Shown here piece by piece: positions 1-7,716 of a stretch of DNA of 23,359 bases. This DNA is from DASUBN01 sp036263155 (GTDB lineage: Bacteria; Pseudomonadota; Gammaproteobacteria; Natronospirales; REEB76): contig DATAHN010000150.1 of NCBI GenBank assembly GCA_036263155.1, positions 1 to 23,359 of the forward strand, read 5' to 3'. Under the pieces are notes generated by a model. It was given only the letters and a program-made list of their open reading frames with translations. It was not told where the DNA came from and searched no databases. Position numbers and translations under genes: made by a program. Numbering within the stretch: position 1 is the first letter of the stretch; each line of letters opens with the position of its first letter.

Positions 1-926
<926 letters not shown>

Positions 927-942
927 TCGCAGGCGCATCCCG

Positions 943-1509
943 ATGCAGAAGATCCCGAAGAGCGCGGCGCTGATCCTCATCGACATCCAGCAGGGTTTCG
1001 ACGACGCCAAGCATTGGGGCCTGCGCAACAACCCTGGCGCCGAGGCGAACGCGGCCCAGCTGCTGAAGGCCTGGCGCGCGAGCGGCCGGCCGCTGTTCCA
1101 CGTGCAGCACCGTTCCACCAGCCCCCGCTCGCCATTGCGGCCCGGCCAGCCGGGCTGCGAGCTGAAGCCCGAGGTGCGGCCCCTGGCGGACGAGCCCGTC
1201 ATCGGCAAGCAGGTGAACAGCGCGTTCATCGGCACCGATCTCGAGGCGCGACTGCGCGCACTGGACATAAGCACGCTGGTCATCGCGGGCCTCACCACCG
1301 CCCACTGCGTGTCCACCACCACGCGCATGGCGGGCAACCTCGGCTTCCGCGCGTTCCTCGCCGCGGACGCCTGCGCCACCCATGCCCAGACGGGCTATGA
1401 TGGCCGCGCTTACTACGCGGAGACCGTGCACGCCCTGGCGCTCGCAAGCCTGCACGGCGAGTTCGCGCAGGTGACCGACACCGCCGACATCCTGCGCTCA
1501 TTGGAGTGA
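943..1509 (+). CDS. Isochorismatase-like cysteine hydrolase
   Basis: A 188-residue protein of the isochorismatase-like hydrolase superfamily, which cleaves C-N bonds of amides, carbamates or ureides, or vinyl ethers. The catalytic triad is visible: Asp14 in ALILIDIQQGF, Lys89 in VIGKQVNSAF and Cys122 in GLTTAHCVSTT, with the usual cis-peptide segment just before the cysteine. Length is normal for a single-domain member, and no signal peptide is seen, so it should be cytoplasmic. It follows the DHS-like gene by 17 bases with only a weak Shine-Dalgarno, and its stop overlaps the GTG at 1506, so co-transcription with both neighbours is likely. The substrate cannot be read from sequence; linkage to a polyamine-enzyme homologue hints at a small amine or amide, which is inference. 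Confidence 0.9.
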   Translation: MQKIPKSAALILIDIQQGFDDAKHWGLRNNPGAEANAAQLLKAWRASGRPLFHVQHRSTSPRSPLRPGQPGCELKPEVRPLADEPVIGKQVNSAFIGTDLEARLRALDISTLVIAGLTTAHCVSTTTRMAGNLGFRAFLAADACATHAQTGYDGRAYYAETVHALALASLHGEFAQVTDTADILRSLE

Positions 1510-1514
1510 CACCC

Positions 1515-2225
1515 TTGAGATACGCGCTGCTCGCATCGCTGCTCGTCCTGTCCACGCCCACGTTCGCCGACGGCCCGCCGCGCGACCCCTACATCCAGGT
1601 GAACGGCCATGGCGAGCTCAAGGTCGCGCCGGACATCGCTTACGTCTCCCTCAGCATCGAGAAGACCGCCGCCGATGCCAAGGCCGCCCGCGCCGACGTG
1701 GAGGCGCGCACCGCGAAGGTGATCACGCTCGCCCGCAAGCTCGGCATCGCCGACAGGGACATCGAGGCGCCCGCCGTCACCGTCTATCCCGAGTATCAGT
1801 GCGTGACGAGCAGCCTCAGCAGCGGATGCACCAACAAGCTCGTGGGCCAGCACGTGAGCCGCGCCGTCACGCTCACGCTGCGCGACCTTTCCCGCTACGG
1901 CGACCTGGCGGACGGCCTGTTCGCCGCGGGCGTCACCGACTTGGGCGCCGTGGACCTGGACCGCAGCGACCGGCGCACGCTGGAGGAGAAGGCGCGTGCC
2001 CTCGCGGTGCAGGACGCCTACGGCAAGGCTGCCGGCCTCGCGAAGGCCGCCGGTGCGGACTTGGGCGCAGTGTTCAGCATCACCGAGCAGGGCGGCGGCT
2101 ACAACGGGCCGCGGCCCGTGGCGATGGCCATGGCGAAGTCGAGCGACGAGGCGCAGCCCGAATACCTGAACGGCAAGATCGACATCGCCGCCGACGTGGC
2201 GGTGTACTACCTCATCGGCAAATGA
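1515..2225 (+). CDS. SIMPL-domain (DUF541) periplasmic protein
   Basis: The product has an N-terminal signal peptide (MRYALLASLLVLSTPTFA, cleavage expected before DG) followed by a SIMPL/DUF541 domain: IQVNGHGELKVAPDIAYVSLSIEK at the start, ALAVQDAYGKAAGLAKAAG in the middle and a final β strand IAADVAVYYLIGK. Such proteins are exported and mostly uncharacterised; some are oligomeric periplasmic or outer membrane proteins. The frame opens at GTG 1506, overlapping the previous stop, but GGAG at 1503-1506 lies 8 bases before TTG 1515, the correct distance, and the signal peptide then starts cleanly. I therefore choose TTG 1515, giving 236 residues. An unusual YQCVTSSLSSGC segment holds two cysteines that may form a disulfide. 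It belongs to the operon with the isochorismatase-like gene. Confidence 0.85.
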   Translation: MRYALLASLLVLSTPTFADGPPRDPYIQVNGHGELKVAPDIAYVSLSIEKTAADAKAARADVEARTAKVITLARKLGIADRDIEAPAVTVYPEYQCVTSSLSSGCTNKLVGQHVSRAVTLTLRDLSRYGDLADGLFAAGVTDLGAVDLDRSDRRTLEEKARALAVQDAYGKAAGLAKAAGADLGAVFSITEQGGGYNGPRPVAMAMAKSSDEAQPEYLNGKIDIAADVAVYYLIGK

Positions 2226-2265
2226 ACCGGTTCCACAACTAGAAGACTGTCCAACGGAGGATCGT

Positions 2266-2751
2266 ATGAAGAGACTGCTGATCATCGTCGCGGCGCTGGC
2301 CGCAGGACTCGTGGGCTGCGCCAGCGGCGGCGGCACCGAGGTGAACGGCGCCACCATCCTGCAGACCGGCCCCCACAGCGCGGTCAAGGACCAGGGCACG
2401 CGCGAGGTGCACGACCAGGCGGCGCTCGAAGCGCTCTGGAAGGAGACCTACGCGACCGCTTCCAGCCCGCCGGACATGCCCACCGTCGACTTCACCAAGC
2501 AGACCGTGGTCGCGCTGTTCCTCGGCGCCAAGAAGCATGGCGGCTTCCGTCTGACCGTCGCCCGCGCCGAGCCCTCGGCGAGCGTGCCGAACAGCTTCGA
2601 CGTGGACTTCGCGGTCATCCTGCCGGGTGACAACTGCCGCAACACCACCCAGGACATCACCTACCCGTACATCATCGCGGTGGTGCCGGCCGGCCCGGAT
2701 CAGCACATCTCGTTCGACCACGAGGAGCGCCAGACGCCCCCCTGCACCTGA
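2266..2751 (+). CDS. PrcB-like lipoprotein
   Basis: A 161-residue lipoprotein. MKRLLIIVAALAAGLVGC ends in a lipobox (LVGC, residues 15-18), so Cys18 is the likely lipidated residue. The mature part resembles the PrcB C-terminal domain: ALEALWKETY, VDFTKQTVVALFLGAKKHGGFRLTV, a short strand-rich segment, and TYPYIIAVVP. In spirochaetes PrcB is an accessory lipoprotein of the PrtP protease complex; elsewhere the domain occurs in stand-alone lipoproteins of unknown role. Two cysteines (NCRNTT and PPCT at the C-terminus) could pair. GGAGG at 2256-2260 is well placed for ATG 2266. It is the last gene before a strong intrinsic terminator, so it ends the transcription unit. Confidence 0.75.
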   Translation: MKRLLIIVAALAAGLVGCASGGGTEVNGATILQTGPHSAVKDQGTREVHDQAALEALWKETYATASSPPDMPTVDFTKQTVVALFLGAKKHGGFRLTVARAEPSASVPNSFDVDFAVILPGDNCRNTTQDITYPYIIAVVPAGPDQHISFDHEERQTPPCT

Positions 2752-2776
2752 TGCAGGCGGGCTCAAGAGCCTCGAG

Positions 2777-2804
2777 GAGGGCCGCGCGAGCGGCCCTCTT
2801 TTTT
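2777..2804 (+). terminator. Intrinsic terminator after the PrcB-like gene
   Basis: A perfect 9-bp stem, GAGGGCCGC (2777-2785) with GCGGCCCTC (2790-2798), closes on a GCGA tetraloop and is followed by six T residues (2799-2804). It begins 25 bases after the stop of the lipoprotein gene. This is a textbook Rho-independent terminator for the first + strand operon. Confidence 0.93.
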
Positions 2805-2866
2805 ACGATAAATCGACGTTTCGGAGGGGGCTTCCGCGGGCGCCGTGCCGGCGCTAGGCTTTAGCC

Positions 2867-3256
2867 ATGAAGAAAACCGCCCCGAAGAAGAAGGCGCCGG
2901 CCAAGCGGCCGGCCGGCAAGAGACCACCCGCGCGCAAGCCTGCCGCCCGCAAGAAGAAGCCCGCGGCGAAGCGGCCGCCGAAGCGCAAGAAAACCATCCC
3001 GCGCGGCGGCACCCGCACCACGCCGCCGGCGCCGAAGCCGGAGCGTGCGCCGCGCCGCCAGCCGGTACCGCCCGGCAGCGAACATGCGCCCATGCGCGAA
3101 CCGCCTGCATCGTCCCCGGAGCAGATCGCCGATGGCGACCAGCACGGTCCCATGCACATCCCGTCCCACAAACCGGTGCCGGCTTACGCCGAGATGCACA
3201 AGCGGGATTGGGCCTCCAAGCCACCGCGCCACAACATCCCCATCCCCAAACGGTGA
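2867..3256 (+). CDS. Lys/Arg/Pro/Ala-rich basic low-complexity protein
   Basis: A 129-residue predicted protein. Residues 1-55 are almost wholly Lys, Arg, Pro and Ala (MKKTAPKKKAPAKRPAGKRP and similar), like the tails of histone H1-like bacterial proteins such as AlgP. Residues 56-129 are Pro/His-rich, with HGPMHIPSHKPVPAYAEMHK and a basic C-terminus. There is no signal peptide, membrane segment or enzymatic motif; the protein is expected to be disordered and to bind nucleic acid, by inference only. This frame is preferred over the overlapping open frames because its third codon positions are G/C rich, it stops just before a terminator and it is isolated by a terminator upstream. No good Shine-Dalgarno is seen; a weak TAGGCT lies 6 bases before the ATG. 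I do not recognise a named family. Confidence 0.62.
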   Translation: MKKTAPKKKAPAKRPAGKRPPARKPAARKKKPAAKRPPKRKKTIPRGGTRTTPPAPKPERAPRRQPVPPGSEHAPMREPPASSPEQIADGDQHGPMHIPSHKPVPAYAEMHKRDWASKPPRHNIPIPKR

Positions 3257-3262
3257 GGGATC

Positions 3263-3301
3263 AAAAATGAAGAGGCCGGCGGAAGCCGGTCTCTTCGTTT
3301 T
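3263..3301. terminator. Bidirectional intrinsic terminator
   Basis: A 12-bp stem, GAAGAGGCCGGC (3269-3280) with GCCGGTCTCTTC (3285-3296), has a GGAA loop and a single wobble pair. On the + strand it is followed by GTTTT (3297-3301). On the - strand it is followed by ATTTTT (3268-3263). It lies between the convergent genes ending at 3256 and 3310 and can serve both. Confidence 0.85.
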
Positions 3302-3309
3302 CGGTGCGT

Positions 3310-3876
3310 CTACTGCGGATTGTCCAGCGGCGCCTGGGCCGCGGGGCGCTTGCGCGGCACCAGCTTGAACGAGGCCTCGAACGCCTCCAGCACCGCGCTG
3401 CCGCCGTCGTAGCCCTTCTTCCACAGTACCGCGCTCTGGAACGCAGTGTCGCCGTCCACGATCACGCGCGAGCGGCCGGTCCACTGGTCGCCGATATGGA
3501 AGTCGAACAGGATGGAGGGGAGCGGCTTCTTCCTGCCCTTCGGTCCCGGGAATGGATCAGGGTGGGACGAGTCCGCGGCGCCGCCGACCGCCTTCAGGAA
3601 GTTCTCCTGGTCGAGGCGCATCTCTTCCTCTGCATCCACGTGCTGCCAGTAGTCCGTGGTGCTCATCAGTACCATGAAGTTGCCATCTGCGGACTTCGCG
3701 AGCCACACCGTGGTGTCCACGTCCTTCTGGCGCGTCACCTGCGGCTCCGGCGTGACCGGGAACTTCGCGCTGAAGCCCGCGTTGTCCGGCGCGAACGTGA
3801 CCCAGCCCGTATCCGCCGACAGAGCGAGCGGCGCCGCGAGCAGCAGCGCGGCCATGGAAGCGACTCTCAGATTCAT
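3310..3876 (-). CDS. Small secreted protein, function unknown
   Basis: A 188-residue exported protein. MNLRVASMAALLLAAPLALS is a signal peptide with cleavage near residue 20. The mature part begins WVTFAPDNAGFSAKFPVTPE, a pattern seen at the start of many small hypothetical periplasmic proteins with a compact α/β fold, and continues through residues such as FMVLMSTTDYW and WTGRSRVIVDGDTAFQSAV, ending in a Pro/Arg-rich tail. A Shine-Dalgarno (GGGGAG, complement of 3884-3889) sits 7 bases before the ATG, and a TATACT -10 lies upstream. It is a single-gene unit, divergent from alkA and convergent with the basic-protein gene. The function is not known to me; export is well supported. Confidence 0.8.
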   Translation of the reverse strand: MNLRVASMAALLLAAPLALSADTGWVTFAPDNAGFSAKFPVTPEPQVTRQKDVDTTVWLAKSADGNFMVLMSTTDYWQHVDAEEEMRLDQENFLKAVGGAADSSHPDPFPGPKGRKKPLPSILFDFHIGDQWTGRSRVIVDGDTAFQSAVLWKKGYDGGSAVLEAFEASFKLVPRKRPAAQAPLDNPQ

Positions 3877-3910
3877 TCCCCGTCTCCCCGGTGCGTCGTG
3901 TCCAGGCTGC

Positions 3911-3916
3911 AGTATA
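3911..3916 (-). promoter_or_regulatory. -10 element of the secreted-protein gene
   Basis: Read on the - strand this is TATACT, a 5/6 match to TATAAT. It would start transcription near 3904, giving a leader of about 28 bases that contains the Shine-Dalgarno. No convincing -35 is seen; TTGGGG (complement of 3932-3937) is the nearest candidate. Confidence 0.5.
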
Positions 3917-3978
3917 AGCCGGCCGGACAGGCCCCAAGTCTAAGTCCGAAAACAGCTAGTCTTTTGCCGGCCGGGGCG

Positions 3979-3984
3979 TATAGT
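3979..3984 (+). promoter_or_regulatory. -10 element of alkA, near-leaderless
   Basis: TATAGT lies 8 bases before the alkA ATG at 3993, so transcription would start within a few bases of the start codon. No Shine-Dalgarno lies between. No -35 is convincing, as expected if an activator is needed. A tandem AAGTCT-AAGTCC (3936-3947) lies upstream and could be an operator; no match to the E. coli Ada box AAAGCGCA is seen. Confidence 0.45.
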
Positions 3985-3992
3985 CCCAGCCC

Positions 3993-5453
3993 ATGGACGC
4001 CACGCCCTCCCTGCACCTCGACTTCGCCGCCTGCGATCGGGCCCGACTCGCGCAGGACCCGCGCTTCGACGGACGCTTCTTCATCGGCGTCACGTCCACC
4101 GGCATCTACTGCCGGCCGATCTGCCCCGCGCCGACCGCGAAGCAGCGCAACGTGCGCTACTTCCCGACCGCCGCGGCGGCTGCGGAGGCGGGGTTCCGGC
4201 CCTGCCTGCGCTGCCGGCCCGAGGCGGCGCCGGGCACCCCGGCCTGGCTCGGCACTTCCGCGACGGTGCGCCGCGCGCTGCGCCTGATCCAGGAGGGCGC
4301 GCTCGACAGCCAGAGCGTGGAGGAGCTTTCGGCGCGCCTGGGGATAGGCCCGCGGCACCTGCACCGGCTGTTCGTGCAGCACGTGGGCGCCTCGCCGCTC
4401 GCGGTGGCCCAGACCCGGCGGCTGCACTTCGCGAAGCACCTGATAGATGACACCCGGCTCGCGATGACCGACATCGCGCTCGCGAGCGGCTTCGGCAGCC
4501 TGCGCCGCTTCAACGATGCGTTCCGCCAGACTTACGGCCGCGCGCCGCGGGACCTGCGGCGCGAGCGGCGCCCCGAGGCGGCGGGCGACGCGCTACGGCT
4601 GCGCCTCGCCTACCGCCCGCCCTACGACTGGACCGCGATCCGCGAGTTCCTCGCGCTGCGCGCACTGCCGGGCGTGGAGCGGGTCGAGGATGGCAGCTAC
4701 GCGCGCAGCGTGCAGGTGGGCGGGCGCACGGGCTGGATCGAGGTGCGGCCGGTGCCGAAGGCGGACGCCCTGGAGCTCGCGGTACACGGCCTCGAGCCCG
4801 CCGCGTTGTTCGGCGTGGTGTCGAAGGTGCGCCAGGTGTTCGACCTCGCGGCGGACCCGAAGGACGTGCGCGAGGTGTTGAGGAAGGATGTGCTGCTGCA
4901 GCCGCTGCTGCGCAGGCGTCCGGGTCTCAGGGTGCCGGGCGCCTGGGATCCCTTTGAAATTGCTGTGAGAGCCGTCTTGGGCCAGCAGGTGAGCGTGGCC
5001 GCGGCCCGCACGTTCGCGACGCGCATCGTCGCCGCCCACGGCGTGCCGCTCGCGGCACCGGCCGGGGGACTGACACACCTATTCCCGACGCCGGCGGCGC
5101 TGGCCGGGACGGACCTCGCGGGCATCGGGCTCACGCGTGCCCGGGCCGCCACGCTCACCGCGCTCGCGACGGCGGTGCGGGACGGCGCCGTGGCCTTCGA
5201 TGCCACCGGCGAGGAGGTACGCGCGGCGCTGCGCGCGATCCCCGGCATCGGCAACTGGACCGCGGAGTACATCGCGATGCGGGCGTTAAGCGACCCGGAT
5301 GCGTTCCCGGCGGAGGACCTGGTGCTGCGCCGCGTGGCCGGCGGCAGCAAGCCCCTTACGGCGAAAGGATTGCTCGAACGCTCTGAAGCCTGGCGGCCCT
5401 GGCGCGCCTACGCCGTCCTGCATCTTTGGCGCTCTTCTTCGGAGGAAGCATGA
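3993..5453 (+). CDS. alkA: Ada-AraC-AlkA fusion DNA glycosylase/regulator
   Basis: A 486-residue alkylation-response protein with three parts. Residues 10-78 are the Ada N-terminal zinc domain (DPRFDGRFFIGVTSTGIYCR) with all four cysteines, C40, C44, C71 and C74; in E. coli Ada the first is methylated by phosphotriesters and switches the protein to an activator. Residues 90-195 form an AraC-type helix-turn-helix pair. Residues 200-486 are an AlkA 3-methyladenine glycosylase: GQQVSVAAARTFATRIV, the helix-hairpin-helix IPGIGNWTAEYIAMRAL (416-432) and the catalytic aspartate D442 in FPAEDLVLRRV. The methyl-accepting C-terminal half of E. coli Ada is replaced by the glycosylase. That transferase activity is supplied by ogt just downstream, overlapping or 116 bases away depending on its start. 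Likely self-regulated by methylation, by analogy with Ada. Confidence 0.95.
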   Translation: MDATPSLHLDFAACDRARLAQDPRFDGRFFIGVTSTGIYCRPICPAPTAKQRNVRYFPTAAAAAEAGFRPCLRCRPEAAPGTPAWLGTSATVRRALRLIQEGALDSQSVEELSARLGIGPRHLHRLFVQHVGASPLAVAQTRRLHFAKHLIDDTRLAMTDIALASGFGSLRRFNDAFRQTYGRAPRDLRRERRPEAAGDALRLRLAYRPPYDWTAIREFLALRALPGVERVEDGSYARSVQVGGRTGWIEVRPVPKADALELAVHGLEPAALFGVVSKVRQVFDLAADPKDVREVLRKDVLLQPLLRRRPGLRVPGAWDPFEIAVRAVLGQQVSVAAARTFATRIVAAHGVPLAAPAGGLTHLFPTPAALAGTDLAGIGLTRARAATLTALATAVRDGAVAFDATGEEVRAALRAIPGIGNWTAEYIAMRALSDPDAFPAEDLVLRRVAGGSKPLTAKGLLERSEAWRPWRAYAVLHLWRSSSEEA

Positions 5454-5471
5454 ATACCGGGGAGCAAATCA

Positions 5472-5537
5472 CCCTCATCCCGAGCCTCCCCTCAGAAGGC
5501 GAGGCGCTCTCCCTCCGGGAGAAAGAAGAGGCGAGGG
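5472..5537. repeat. Palindromic REP-like element between alkA and ogt
   Basis: Three nested inverted pairs are visible: CCCTC (5472-5476) with GAGGG (5533-5537), GCCTC (5484-5488) with GAGGC (5528-5532), and a perfect TCTCCC-tcc-GGGAGA (5508-5522). This CCCTC...CTCTCCCTCCGGGAGA...GAGGG layout resembles short interspersed palindromes scattered between genes in many high-GC proteobacteria. Only one copy lies in this window, so repetitiveness in the genome is inferred. Confidence 0.6.
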
Positions 5538-5569
5538 CATCTTGGGAATCGATACTCGTGGAGAGCAGC

Positions 5570-6097
5570 ATGAAATCCATCATCCGCGGTGAGAACCTCT
5601 ATCACTACACCCTGGACACGCCCATCGGCGGCCTCTTGCTGGTGGGCGATGAGGACGCGTTGCACGGCGTGTACTTCCAGGACGGCAAGCGCGGTCCTCA
5701 CAAGCCCGACCAGGCCTGGGAGCCTGCCGAGAAGCCGTTCCGGGAAGTGAAGCGCCAGCTCAAGGCCTATTTCGACGGCAAGCTCCGGGACTTCGACCTG
5801 CCGCTCGCGCCGGCGGGCACCGAGTTCCAGCTCAAGGTCTGGCAGGCGCTGCGCACCATCCCCTACGGCAAGACCTGGTCTTACGGCGAACTGGCCCGCA
5901 AGGTGCGCAGGCCGAACGCGAGCCGTGCCGTGGGCGCTGCGAACGGCCAGAACCCGATCCCGGTGATCGTCCCCTGCCACCGGGTCATCGGCGCGGACGG
6001 CTCCTTGACCGGCTTCGGCGGCGGCCTGCCCATCAAGCAGAAGTTGCTGGCCCTCGAAGGGGCGTTGCCTGGGGGCAGGCAGGCCGGGCTCTTCTAA
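5570..6097 (+). CDS. ogt: Methylated-DNA--protein-cysteine methyltransferase
   Basis: A 175-residue O6-alkylguanine-DNA alkyltransferase that transfers the alkyl group from guanine to its own cysteine in a suicide reaction. The acceptor is C136 in IPVIVPCHRVIG; the DNA-binding helix-turn-helix segment (FQLKVWQALRTIPYGKTWSYG, in two parts) and the Asn hinge region with SRAVGAANGQNP precede it, and the substrate-loop GSLTGFGGGLPIK follows. The ATG at 5570 has GGAG at 5560-5563, 6 bases upstream, and starts exactly where the family domain begins. The frame stays open back to ATG 5450, which overlaps the alkA stop as ATGA and has its own GGAGG (5441-5445); starting there would add about 40 residues encoded by a palindromic repeat. 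Co-transcription with alkA is likely. Confidence 0.95.
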   Translation: MKSIIRGENLYHYTLDTPIGGLLLVGDEDALHGVYFQDGKRGPHKPDQAWEPAEKPFREVKRQLKAYFDGKLRDFDLPLAPAGTEFQLKVWQALRTIPYGKTWSYGELARKVRRPNASRAVGAANGQNPIPVIVPCHRVIGADGSLTGFGGGLPIKQKLLALEGALPGGRQAGLF

Positions 6098-6176
6098 GAC
6101 TGTCCGCCGCGACCTTTTAGCCGGCCGGCGCATCTATCCCTCATGAGCGCGCACACCCTGCGCGCAAGGGGCGGAC

Positions 6177-6965
6177 ATGCGCAGCAGACGCAGCGACGGG
6201 CTGGGTATCGTGTTCCTGGGGCTGGTGGGCATCACCGCAGCGGCCGGCGCGCTACCGGCACCGTCTACCGAGCCCGGCCTCGCCGGCATCATCCCCCGCA
6301 ACCAGCAAGCGGTGACCCGCGGCCAGGACACCTCCGGCATCCGCAGCCTCGAGATCACGCTCGCCATGCAGGACAGCGGCCAGACGCTGGACGCGGACTA
6401 CAAGGTGACCCGCGACGGCCGCATGCGCATCGACATCCTCAAGGACGGCAAGCGCGTCTACACCGAGGCCTACGACGGGCATCGGGGCTGGGACCTGGGG
6501 CAGGATGGCAGCGTGCCGGAGGTGGATCCCCATGGCGCCACGCTCTGGCACGGCACACAGTTCCCGGGGCAGATATTCACGCTCAAGGACATGGCGGCAC
6601 AGGGCCACAAGCTCAAGTACCTGGGCCGCGAACCTGTGGACGGTATCGACTATTACGTGCTCAAGCTCACCTTGAGCGACGGCTTCGAGACCTACCGTTA
6701 CGTGAACCCGGACACCTGGCTGATAGACCGCGGCCGGGACTATCGCGCGTTCCACCCGGCGGTGGACGGCCGCGAGACCTGGGTCGAGACCGCCTGGCGC
6801 GACTACCGACAGGTGAAGGGGCTGCTGTACGCGTTCGCCTCCAGCAACACGGACCTGATGAGCGGCAAGCGACTCGCGACACAGCGGGTGAAGGCGCTGA
6901 AGGTCAACCCGCAGTTCGATCCCGCCACCTTCAGCATGCCGGCAGCCGCCAAACCTGGCAGCTAA
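6177..6965 (+). CDS. LolA-like exported lipoprotein-carrier fold protein
   Basis: A 262-residue protein with an N-terminal hydrophobic segment (residues 9-27, IVFLGLVGITAAAGA) acting as a signal peptide or anchor. The rest resembles the LolA-like β-sheet fold: SLEITLAMQDSGQTLDADYK, RDGRMRIDILKDGKRVYTEAYDG, KYLGREPVDGIDYYVLKLTL, FETYRYVNPDTWLIDR and a late VNPQFDPATFSMP. LolA-like proteins carry lipoproteins or lipids across the periplasm; this subgroup is of unknown cargo. AAGGGG (6166-6171) is 5 bases before ATG 6177. Its TAA overlaps the stop of the convergent PaiB-type gene (CTAA at 6962-6965), leaving no room for a terminator. Fold assignment is fairly confident; function is inferred. Confidence 0.75.
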   Translation: MRSRRSDGLGIVFLGLVGITAAAGALPAPSTEPGLAGIIPRNQQAVTRGQDTSGIRSLEITLAMQDSGQTLDADYKVTRDGRMRIDILKDGKRVYTEAYDGHRGWDLGQDGSVPEVDPHGATLWHGTQFPGQIFTLKDMAAQGHKLKYLGREPVDGIDYYVLKLTLSDGFETYRYVNPDTWLIDRGRDYRAFHPAVDGRETWVETAWRDYRQVKGLLYAFASSNTDLMSGKRLATQRVKALKVNPQFDPATFSMPAAAKPGS

Positions 6966-7603
6966 AGCGACTTGCCGTCCTCGGCATAGAGTCCCCGCAT
7001 CAGCTCCAGCATCTCACTGACGCCCGGGTCCCGGCTCTTCGCGAACTCCCGTAGCACCCCGGCCCGGTCCCCCTCGGAGCGGTTCTGGCTCAGCTTGAAC
7101 TTGCCCTCGATGCGCTCGATCGGGAGTTCGAAGCCCACGATGTGGTTCACCAGCCGGTCGGTGTAGCTGCCGGCCTCACGGATGCTCCAGGGCCGCTCGA
7201 TGTAGGCCTCGTGCTCGTCCGTGAGGCGGCCGATGAGCGCGAGTAGCGCGGCGGGTTCTTCCACCGGCCTCGGCGTGCCATGGGCATGCACCGCCACGTA
7301 GTTCCAGGTGGGCACGTTCTTCGCCGGGTCCACGTACCAGCGCGGCGAGACGTAGGCGTCGGGCCCCTTGAACACCACCACCGACGGTGCGCCCGCCAGG
7401 ATCGCGGCGCAATGCGGGTTCACCTTCGCGAGGTGCGCCTCCAACGTGCCGCTCGCCCCTTTCGTTGCATCCAGGTGGAAGGGCAGGTGGGTGAGATGCG
7501 TCTCGCCCGCGTGAACGGTCAAGAGCAGCGCGAACGGATGGCGGCGCATCAGCACGTGCTGGGCCGCAAGGTCGCGGTTGTCGAAGTGGCTGGGCGTATA
7601 CAT
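6962..7603 (-). CDS. PaiB-type FMN-binding negative regulator
   Basis: A 213-residue member of the PaiB family, a split-barrel FMN-binding fold named after a Bacillus subtilis repressor of sporulation and protease genes. Diagnostic segments are MYTPSHFDNRD at the start, RRHPFALLLTVHAGETHLTHLPF (residues 21-43), YVSPRWY (84-90) and VPTWNYVAVHAHG (97-109), then a helical C-terminal half ending FKLSQNRSEGDRAGVLREF. PaiB proteins are called regulators by annotation, but many may act as flavin- or haem-related enzymes. A G-run (complement of about 7608-7612) lies before the ATG. The gene is divergent from the D-2-hydroxyacid dehydrogenase with a 113-base gap between them. Confidence 0.9.
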   Translation of the reverse strand: MYTPSHFDNRDLAAQHVLMRRHPFALLLTVHAGETHLTHLPFHLDATKGASGTLEAHLAKVNPHCAAILAGAPSVVVFKGPDAYVSPRWYVDPAKNVPTWNYVAVHAHGTPRPVEEPAALLALIGRLTDEHEAYIERPWSIREAGSYTDRLVNHIVGFELPIERIEGKFKLSQNRSEGDRAGVLREFAKSRDPGVSEMLELMRGLYAEDGKSL

Positions 7604-7657
7604 GGAACCCCCGTGATAAGCGCGGCAACGGGTGCCTAGGGTCGCGCGCCTCTCATG

Positions 7658-7663
7658 TATTAT
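7658..7663 (+). promoter_or_regulatory. -10 element upstream of the hydroxyacid dehydrogenase
   Basis: TATTAT, directly preceded by TG, is the only A/T-rich hexamer in the 113-base divergent gap (7604-7716). Transcription would start near 7670, giving a leader of about 47 bases. I see no convincing -35 and no clear hairpin in the rest of the gap. Confidence 0.4.
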
Positions 7664-7716
7664 CCCCCTGCCATCCCGGCAAGGTAGGGCCAGATGGGGC
7701 AGCGAGGCCCGGCCAG

